From positions 1,369,657 to 1,433,656 of the forward strand of contig CM032666.1 in NCBI GenBank assembly GCA_019095985.1: a stretch of 64,000 nt of DNA, in the 5' to 3' direction. The DNA comes from Streblospio benedicti (lineage: Eukaryota; Annelida; Polychaeta; Spionida; Spionidae). Shown one piece after another: positions 55,990 through 64,000 of this stretch. The notes below the pieces were generated by a model. That model was not told the origin of the DNA. It did no database searches and worked only from the letters and a program-made list of their open reading frames with translations. Position 1 is the stretch's first letter, and every line of letters begins with the position of its first letter. A program made the position numbers and the translations under genes.

Positions 55990-56590
55990 TTGCTACAATT
56001 AGGTTGGATTACACCAAATCACACGAATTGCGATGGGCAGATTGCAGTGTGCACGTTTGATTGGGTACGATAAAGATGTCAGCATCATGGACCCCTCATT
56101 ACGTCCACACGACCCCTCATTACCTGCACCCGCAAATGCAGCACAAATCGGTGATTGTGAAAAGTGGCGATTCCATCGCTGGCGACAAAGCGACAATTGA
56201 CCCCTACGACCCCACCTGAACGCCCCCTTTTGACACGTCTCACCTGCGACCCTCATCTTGCCGAGAACCGAACCCGTAGCTTCCTCATATCAGACCACAT
56301 TCACAGAGCCAGCGATTAGATCACTGTCAAGTGCTTTGAGAGAATTCCGCTGCTCCCAGGAATTCCCATGCACGCTTAAAACTCTTTAGTGTTGCTTGAA
56401 GTCTGGGGGAAAACTGAGAATTATCATTAAGATGTAACGACCAGCGTGTAACAGCTTCCTTCTAAACTGACAGTTCAAAATGTTTTACAGCCACACGGCA
56501 CCCACGGAAGCAACGTCCTATAAAAAACCGACAAACAAAGCCTTAAAAAGCTCTATAAGGGTACTCTGTCCACATCTCTATGGGCAGCCC
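55990..56590. other. No gene seen
   Basis: Contains a short direct repeat (acgacccctcatta, ending cgtccac or cctgcac) near 56090-56130. No domain is found in the overlapping frames. Confidence 0.35.
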
Positions 56591-56599
56591 TTTATATAA

Positions 56600-56780
56600 C
56601 TCAGTGGACCGGCCAAGGTGACCACCTATGTATTAGGCATCAAGTGATTTAAATAGACAGGACTCTTTATTGATATCTACAGTTGTCTCTCTATGAAGGT
56701 TTACGGCTATGAAAAACGGCCCTGTTACACAGGTGGTTTGGTTACAGAGGTGGTGTTATTTGCGGTTCCACTGTATCATT
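56600..56780 (+). repeat. Pogo-like MITE copy, degraded
   Basis: Contains gttacagaggtggtgtta and ends gcggttccactgta. Confidence 0.6.
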
Positions 56781-56894
56781 GATCAATCCGTTAATGTTAC
56801 ATATGATGACAAGATCAAACCCTGTAGTAATAAAGCTGTGCACACAGAATTCAAAGTCGCAGCCTTCACCGGTCACCACCGGTCACTGGTCCCA

Positions 56895-57475
56895 GGCTCT
56901 CAATGTCAAGTAAGACCACCTCTATACAGAGACAACCTCTATAGTAGGACCGGTGTTCACTAAATCTATATAAAGAGACCACCTCTAAAGTAAGACAAAT
57001 AGTAGGACCAGTGTTCACTAAACCTCTATGCAGTGACAACCTCTATACATAGCAGGACAAATGTTCACTAAATCTCCAGAAAGAGACCACCTCTATGGTA
57101 AGACCAGTTTTCATTGAAATAAACCTTTACAAAGATACCATACCCAGGTGGTCACTGCCAGACCACCTCTATACAGAGACAACCTCTATACAGAAACAGC
57201 CTCTATAGTAGGGCCAGTGTTCATAGTATTAAACGCCAGGACCAAACCTTTAAAAAAAACTATGTAGTAGGGTTAGGTTTTATTGATCTAAACATTCACA
57301 AAAGACCTCTACACCGACCACCTCTTAATAGTAGTACATTAAATCTCCATAAAGAGACCACCTCTATAGTAGGACCACTTTTCACAGTATTAAACCCCGG
57401 GACTTTACAAAGAAACCACCTCTGTAGTAGGGCCAGGTTTCATTGAACTAAACCTGCACAAAGAAACCATTGCAG
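56895..57475 (-). repeat. Array of MITE-interior modules (~580 bp)
   Basis: About ten or more reiterations of acagagacaacctctata, gtaggaccagtgttcac, taaa-ctccataaagagacc and acctctatagtagg at roughly 50-60 bp spacing. No normal MITE termini are present inside, so the internal units have multiplied in tandem. Confidence 0.75.
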
Positions 57476-57479
57476 TGAA

Positions 57480-58060
57480 TTTAGTGTTTGTATAACAAAC
57501 ACAGACACTGAGATCACTTGCCGGCACAAGGCTGTGACTTTGAATGCGGAGAGAATTATAACCCCAGGGTTTGATGCTGCCACGACGTACGCTGTTTGGG
57601 CGGAAATTGAATGAGACCTGTCCAGCAAACAGCGGCACGGGGAGTCATTGACAGTTCTCATGCCCTACTTTTTTTTCTTTTTTTACCTTCCAGTTCAATG
57701 CACAATAATGATTGAGACACACACATAATGTGGCAACTCTCCACTGCTGACATAACCAGTTACAACCCCATAGTTCTCAGTTCCTACTTCTGTTACTCTC
57801 TACCACAATTTGAATACACAAGAACGTCAATAATGATTGCGACACTTCTGATGGCCTGCATTTTGGAGAGATGAAGCTACTGCAAATAGAGGGAATATGC
57901 TAGTTCTCCACTGCTCACGTCATGAAAACAGGAGAAAGGTTTAGCACTTATTTCACCGCATCTGTCAATCTCCACAAAAAGTTACAAATAAAAAATGTTC
58001 AAGAGGATAGAAAGTTGTGAGATTGTGACTTTGCCTGCTGTACCAAGGACTGTAATTCAC
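57480..58060. other. No gene seen
   Basis: Unassigned sequence with a poly-T stretch near 57670. Confidence 0.35.
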
Positions 58061-58064
58061 AATG

Positions 58065-58528
58065 TACAGCAGAACCTCCCAGCAGAGACCACCTCTGAAA
58101 TAAGGCCATTTTTATAGCTCCAAACTTACATGAAACGACCACCGTTAACCTCCATAAAGAGACCACCTCTCTATTGAGACCACTTGAGGCCAGTCGAGGA
58201 GTAGGGAATGGGGTTAATACAGAGATTATAGTTCAGGCATTAAAAATAACCCTACATTTAGGGTCATAGTTAACCCTTAAAGTAACAAAGTCTGTGTTGA
58301 TGAAAGCCTCTGTTCTTATCAACACGACCATACATTATACCTGTCAAACTACAGTACATCCTCTTTGTTAAGACCACTTGAGACTGGTAGCACTTGGTGT
58401 AAACAGAAAGCTGGGTGGTCATTTTATTGAGGTTCATGATGGTCTTCTTATGAAGGCTTAGGACAGTGATAATTGGTCTTACTATAGTTTTTTTTCCAAG
58501 AAGTGTTTTAATTAGAGGTTCTGCTGTA
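58065..58528. repeat. Two pogo-like MITE copies
   Basis: 58065-58205 is minus-type (tacagcagaacctcccagca). 58350-58528 is plus-oriented with both ends (tacagtacatcctctttgtt ... gaggttctgctgta). Confidence 0.75.
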
Positions 58529-58964
58529 GCCTTTTCCTTGTAAAGCTTCTGATTATTATATCTCTATGAAGCTGATTACCATAGCAAATCTCGAGAACAG
58601 AATCCAAGCTGTGTTATTTCGGTTTGTGTAGGGTGGTTACGGGACTGTGTATTGTGTCATAGACTGTGATGTGACATATGCGAACCTGAATTATGCTGTT
58701 ATATTATTCTTGCTTCCCAGGCTGAAAACTACGCATGTTACATGTTCCATAGTTTTGTTAAGAAACCAGTGGACACCTCCAACCTGGCAGCTTTCCTTGC
58801 ACAGATCACATATTTTCCGTGGTATTGTCACATGATTCAATTACTCAAGCTTATTACCTGCTCCGGTTCCAAAAATAACTCAAAACTTCAGGGTCCTTTT
58901 CAAAATTAAACACCTTCTTGGTTTTCTTGCACCATCTCACTACTGTATATATGTATAAGAATCT

Positions 58965-59210
58965 CCAACAATAACCACCTCTGCAAAGAGACCACCTCCA
59001 TAATACGAGCTTTTCCCATGCTCCCAAACCACCATAAACATCAATATAAAGAGCACATCTTTATTGAGACCACGTTTGCAATAAGACCAATATCGCAGTC
59101 ACAAACCTCCATAAAGAGATCACCGTGAATCTCCATATAAATACCACCTCTCTATTGAGACCACTTGAAGTCAGTCGCTTGGAGGGTCTCAATAGAGAGG
59201 TTCTCTTGTT
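58965..59210 (-). repeat. Pogo-like MITE copies, minus-type
   Basis: Contains ataaccacctctgcaaagag and ctctctattgagaccacttg. It is the homologue of 17445-17690. Confidence 0.7.
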
Positions 59211-59764
59211 ATACATGTACGCAGCACCCACATGGACATTGCTATGGCTGTAAGTGACCTAATGACCGCTGGTCATCCCCATCTGTCTGCCTGGCTTCCT
59301 GCCTGCCTGCATTAGCGTGTCAGGGCACACCACCAAGTGTGAAGTGGGACAAAGATCGATATCGTCGGCTGTGTTTGTACTCCAGAACCAAATGGCTGTT
59401 TCTATGTCACTTTACTTTTTAAATCATCTTGGTATTATTCTTGACTTTTCAGAAAAGTTGAATATTTCTTTACTCCCTTCAATGATACGTATTATCATCA
59501 TCCCTATTGATGATAATACCATTAGAAATGTTCAATTTTAGATCACTCTTACAATGTACAGTCCGTTTATGTAACCACAGTAGTTTTATGATTGATATGT
59601 GTGTGCTGACTCATGTGCAACAGTGTTTTATATGACGTTGAATAAACCAGATGATATTCATTCTGATAGTTGTTTATTTACCAAAATACAGCGATATAAA
59701 TACGCTAAAAAGAACTTTAACAATCACCTCTGTCATAATATAATTATTTTACCATACAATGCTT

Positions 59765-59835
59765 CCATAAAGAGACCACTTCTATTGAGACGACTTGAGG
59801 CCCCCGGGTATTCGTTATATGCAGCCTCTACTGTA
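59765..59835 (-). repeat. MITE fragment absent from block B
   Basis: cataaagagaccacttctat up to gcagcctctactgtag. Confidence 0.55.
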
Positions 59836-60964
59836 GCAGCATATCCTAATTTGCATTAACCCCCCCCCCCCCCCCTCCCCGGTAATTGCCCGTCCCACCA
59901 GCCGTAATTAAAGGCATCCACCAGGCATTTTTGTCTCCTACACTAACCATATATAATTATAGCCACTGACCACCAGGAATTATCTTGACCGCTGTAGGCA
60001 CTTTCTGCCTCGCACCTCATGTGTCATCAAAGCCATAAAGACCGGTCGCAGCCTATCATATGCTGCATTGATGTTTAATGGCAATTTTCTTCATTGATTC
60101 ATCTCATTTCAAGTTTAATTGCACAATTCTACATTGATTCATCTCATATGACGAGGGAGTTGTCTATAAAATGTGTTGGGATCATTGAGCAATAGAGCAG
60201 TATCTTATTGTATGACAAATAAAGGATGTCTTGAAATAACTTCAAAATTGATGGTTGAACAACAATTTCTGTTATTAATGAATATTCAAATACAATTGAC
60301 GATTCCTCTCTAATTTATTAACTCCAATCAATGCAAAATGCATGCAAATGTGCCACTCACTGACGTATTGTAAAAACTCTTCTGAATTGACTTCCATTGC
60401 ATCGATATCAAACTTATCCGGGTTTTTACACAGATGTTTAAGGTCAAACCCCAGTCAGCCGAGAGCACCTGCCATGCCACCTGCTGACTCCCGATCTCGA
60501 GCGACGATGGAGAAGAGTTTAGCTGACATCCGCCCACTTCACTTTACATTCTGTTACAGCCTCAATACGACGTTATTTCTCTCCAGTCGCCGAGTCACTT
60601 ACTTTCCCAACCCTAATTGCCATATATGGTAATAAGGGACAAACGTACAGTGAAACCCGCCAGACACCTCCGTAAACCATACAACTCCCTAATGTGGACA
60701 CTTCTCTTCTGATCGTTCTTACGATTAATATACACTGAGCCTGTGTATGTTGGACGCCTGTTGTCTAACAGGAATACTTTCCCGAATGAGCTTGAATGTC
60801 CACATAAGACAGTTCCCGCATTACCCTGATTCCACATAGAGGAGTTCACCTGTCACCCCAACAACCCCACACAGGAGCCTATCATCCTGAGTGTGGCCTT
60901 ATCACTTGGTGCGTTCCTCCCACCACCAAATTACAGCCTAAATATACCACTAAATAACACCTAC

Positions 60965-61146
60965 TTGGACAGAGGAACATCTTTATTGAGACCACCCGGG
61001 GGCTGGGCTCACGTGGTCTTTATAAAGAGATAGTCATGTTATGGAGGTTCACGGTGGTATGATTAATAAGGTTTGTGATAAGAATATTTTGTTTACTACA
61101 CGGGTGGTATCTTTATAAAGGTGGTCTTTATGGGAGGTTCTGCTGT
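60965..61146 (+). repeat. Pogo-like MITE copy
   Basis: Runs from aggaacatctttattgag to gggaggttctgctgta. It is the orthologous insertion of 19032-19204. Confidence 0.75.
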
Positions 61147-61639
61147 ACAACTAACTATACCAGGCTTTGACAATCGCTATCTACGTCAGACGATATGCAA
61201 ATGAGGGTGAAGTTAATGATCTCGCTGTCTGTGTGGAGGTTACAAGTCGTAATGTGCTGCAGCGACCATCTACAGCTTGTGTAACAATAACCAGCCAGAA
61301 CTGCCAGCTAGAACAATACACTCGGTAGTTATCTAGCGGCGTCCCCGCTGTATTAACATAGCGTGGCATTGACCCGTCTTATGGGCTGTGTTAGGTTAAC
61401 GTTTTTACTTACTTATCTATACACGGAATGTCTCAACAACGGAACCCAATTTGCACTCACAAATCCTTCAATTGTTGAGGATTTCTATTGTTTACTGCAC
61501 AATTTACTTACATTATCAATAGAGAGAGGTAAGATTTTATTTTATTAACATTTTAATGAGTAATACATGAGAAAAGTTCGCGTTTTACACCTTTTCCAAT
61601 GTTCAGTCTTCCGTTGTTGAGTATATCCATTGTACTATA

Positions 61640-61800
61640 TATGGGAGGATGGTATCATTCATGTTTTGGGGTCGTGAGTTCGAGTCCTGTCATGGCCACT
61701 TGATATAGTCAAACGGAAGCTTAAGGTTGTAAAACATGTCTTCAGCTGTGTGTAGAAAAATGCTTGATAGCGAGAAAGAAGGTTGAAAATTACCATATTG
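61640..61800 (+). repeat. SINE-like piece with tRNA B box
   Basis: ggggtcgtgagttcgagtcc is a good B box, better preserved than in the 19.6 kb copy. The A box is doubtful (gaggatggtatcattc). Confidence 0.5.
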
Positions 61801-62106
61801 GGGTGTCATTGTAGATCAAAGCATGGACAAAGATGTGGTAGCAATTTTGCGGTAGTTTTCAACAAAAAGATCATTCTACAAACGTAGGCTTTGTATGTTT
61901 TGCACCATCCCGTGTTTTGGAAAGTTTGTGATATCGCATTGTCTTCAAACACCAATGTTTTCGCCCATAATACCGGCTTAAGCCACATACAGGTGACACT
62001 GGGTACACGTTCTTATCCTGGTGCATTGTCATCATAATGAAATTACTTATTCCTACTTTTCCTGCAGATAAAAGATTGACATCGGCCAAGATTTCCATTT
62101 AAACAG

Positions 62107-62206
62107 NNNNNNNNNNNNNNNNNNNNNNNNNNNNNNNNNNNNNNNNNNNNNNNNNNNNNNNNNNNNNNNNNNNNNNNNNNNNNNNNNNNNNNNNNNNNNN
62201 NNNNNN
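62107..62206. other. Assembly gap (100 N)
   Basis: A 100-base N run. Confidence 1.
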
Positions 62207-62209
62207 GTA

Positions 62210-63180
62210 TATATTTGTCACAATGAATTCATTTGTAAACAGGAAGCTATTGCTTCGAAATTAAAATTAAGATTATTATATTTATGTACATTTTAGTTTT
62301 TGGATTATTAAGCAGTAGACAAATATATACAAATAAAATAATGATTCCATATACTGCATACCTAATTAACAGAACATTATTTATATATGAGATTTCGCGG
62401 TGGTGGACAAAGTAGGAGATTAAGTGTGCGAAGTCAGTAGCTGAGAAAAAGTGACCAGTGGTCATCAGAAAGTGAAGGTGGTCACAATAGAGGTGACAAG
62501 GAGTTAATGTGTCAGGAGCTTATTGTTGTGAAAGTGAAGAGATCCCAAACGGAGCCTGGGAAAATTCGTCCTAAGCCTCTTTTGACATTCCTCGCCTATT
62601 GTAACATCATATCTATTGCCTTTTAACCCCATTTTGTCATTTTCATAAAGATGAACATGTGAACGCTACGACGGATTCCTCAACTTAATGAAAACTTTAT
62701 ATGCATCTTATCATTGGCCGGAAACTCTCTCCACCCCTGACTTGACTTTTTATCAGTAGATTATGGAAAACTTGTGCTTCTGCGTGGTATTGGGTATGTA
62801 GATAGATTAACGATGATTACGAATTGGCGATTTTGATGTAAATCGGGTACGGCTTTTTCTTAAAATTTGCCTTGATTATATCACCCAATTATGCTATTGC
62901 TAGGTTATATCGAAGTTCAATGGTCTAATGTAAATTGTGGCCTGTTGCCTCTGGAGCCGAGGACTGAATACTGCCCAAGGAGTTTGTCTCATCCAGTGTC
63001 CTGCTCAAACCCTAGATTTTTCATGAAGCTGACGACCCAATCACTCGTCATGATGGTCCAAGAGAAAATTTCACTAGATATAGACAAGGGAGCGTTCTTA
63101 TTACACTGAGTACTCACCAGGGAATTTTCTGTATTTATGATTTGGTCATCACGGCTTCAAACATCATTAAACTCTTAAAA
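62210..63180. other. No gene seen
   Basis: AT-rich sequence, with short frames lacking domains. Confidence 0.35.
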
Positions 63181-63184
63181 CATA

Positions 63185-63925
63185 CGTCACAGGTTTGAAA
63201 CATGACTGGATAAGAGTATTCTTTCTTTCCAACCTACGTCAATATAAACGATAATGCAATCCAATGTATTTTTTCAAAGTTCAAAATTCAAATACACACG
63301 TTCGTGAAGGAAAATTTTTTTCAGTAAACAATCATTATTGAAAGAAAACAAAACATATATACATTTCCATATACGATGTTAAAATTGTACGAAATCTAAC
63401 AATCAGATTGCACAATTTCGTTTGACATTTTTCCATCAAGTGACTTAAGTAACTTCCTTTTTGCACCGAAGCACATGATGCAAATCGCCTTATAAATGTC
63501 AGATAGACAGAAAGAATGAAAACCTCTCTATTAAGAACAACTGCGATTTTAAGCAGTCTCAATAGAGAGATGTTACTTTATGTCAAGGTTCATGGTGGTC
63601 ACTAGGGAGGTTTGGACAGGCAAAAGTAGTCTCATTACAGAGGTGCACATGGTCTTTTTATGGAAGTTGTCTCTTTATAAAGGTTTAGTACCATGAAAAA
63701 CGACCTTATTATAGAGGTGGTCTTTTCATAGAGGTGGTCTTAATTGGTGGTTGGAAAATAGTGTGACTGCATGTAAGGAAGCTGTCTACATTTCCAACAT
63801 TACCGTACACAATTAAAAAGTCTGTGTTATAAAAGCGACGGATAGACAGAAGGAGCTAACTTACGTGCCGTTTATTATCCCACTTTTAATGGGGAGATTT
63901 TTCTGACAAACACTCGGCTGTTTTG
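63185..63925 (-). repeat. Inverted duplication arm 2, containing a pogo-like MITE (63520-63755)
   Basis: Partner of 55310-55985 in opposite orientation. The MITE within (aacctctctattaagaacaa ... ttataga-ggtggtcttaatt) belongs to the duplicated unit. The last 75 bases of the window are unassigned. Confidence 0.8.
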
Positions 63926-64000
63926 TGCAAGTTTTGTGGTTTTAAAACATAAATTCCCTTTTAAGAAATAGGTTCATATGCACTTTTCAACGGTGGGATT

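Larger units (their letters stand above)
58750..62106 (+). repeat. Duplication block B' (paralogue of 17330-20560)
   Basis: Collinear with block B. It is truncated on the right by an N gap at nearly the same point where B ends (after gatttccatttaaaca). It has extra sequence at about 60330-60450. Confidence 0.85.

Noticed and set aside
55999-56256. 85-residue minus-strand open frame
   Set aside because: Arginine- and glycine-rich wording with no domain, no repeat in the inverted arm and no splice signals that stand out.
56895-57475. Possible CRISPR array or coding repeat
   Set aside because: The units are irregular and match the interior of the MITE family. There are no unique spacers and no long open frame.

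Overview
This window looks like repeat-rich, AT-leaning nuclear DNA from an invertebrate animal, probably aquatic. The evidence is spliced-gene structure, C2H2 zinc-finger and ankyrin genes, dense MITEs, tRNA-derived SINEs, and a transposon protein family I know mainly from cnidarian, mollusc and fish genomes. I cannot name the phylum from sequence alone. Three 100-base N gaps (20016-20115, 36971-37070, 62107-62206) mark scaffold joins. Host coding sequence is sparse, only about 3-4 kb in total.

Host genes: (1) a minus-strand C2H2 zinc-finger gene at 13433-14110 (8 fingers) with a decayed C-terminal remnant at 13263-13392; (2) a paralogous minus-strand C2H2 gene at 51265-52534, whose first 8 fingers are open and whose last 6 are broken by frameshifts and stops; (3) an intact single-exon ankyrin-repeat gene at 32564-33784, built from a 66-residue double-ankyrin unit; (4) two minus-strand exons (36647-36785 and 36291-36437) matching the first cyclase domain of soluble adenylyl cyclase (ADCY10 family); (5) a damaged second copy of the ankyrin gene's 3' end at 37071-37435.

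Mobile DNA: a 3.7 kb element at about 5910-9615 has long inverted repeats and a broken transposase-like gene. That gene carries an XPG/FEN1-like GCDT motif and a C-terminal eight-cysteine (CXC-type) motif, which suggests the Academ superfamily. Two elements with CCGTATTCC-type termini and TA target duplications lie at 30701-31345 and 53198-54202. A broken Ty1/copia-like pol fossil lies at 27118-27755. SINE-like tRNA-derived pieces occur near 0.7-1.0, 19.6, 25.8, 29.8 and 61.7 kb. More than fifty copies or pieces of one MITE family (TA-CAGTAGAACCTC ... GAGGTTCTACTG-TA) pepper the whole window. Its interior is made of reiterated GGTGGTCTC / ATAGAGG modules, and in one place it has expanded into a 580-bp array (56895-57475).

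Architecture: the window is strongly self-similar. Block A (4.5-12.05 kb), the zinc-finger gene Z (13.3-14.85 kb) and block B (17.3-20.6 kb) recur in the same order and orientation as A' (38.3-42.95 kb), Z' (51.3-53.0 kb) and B' (58.75-62.1 kb). This is an old direct duplication of a zinc-finger neighbourhood, later loosened by insertions; the 3.7 kb transposon is one insertion specific to copy A. Further duplications are C/C' (28.2-29.2 and 48.9-49.85 kb), the near-identical ankyrin 3' segment (33.43-35.77 and 37.07-39.56 kb, beside a gap and possibly an assembly or haplotype artefact), and an inverted pair at 55.3-56.0 and 63.2-63.9 kb.

I see no bacterial-type operons, CRISPR arrays or rRNA genes, and nothing indicating that the genes here form one pathway. 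The parts that most reward a second look are the transposon, the repeat-module MITE swarm and the duplicated zinc-finger locus.
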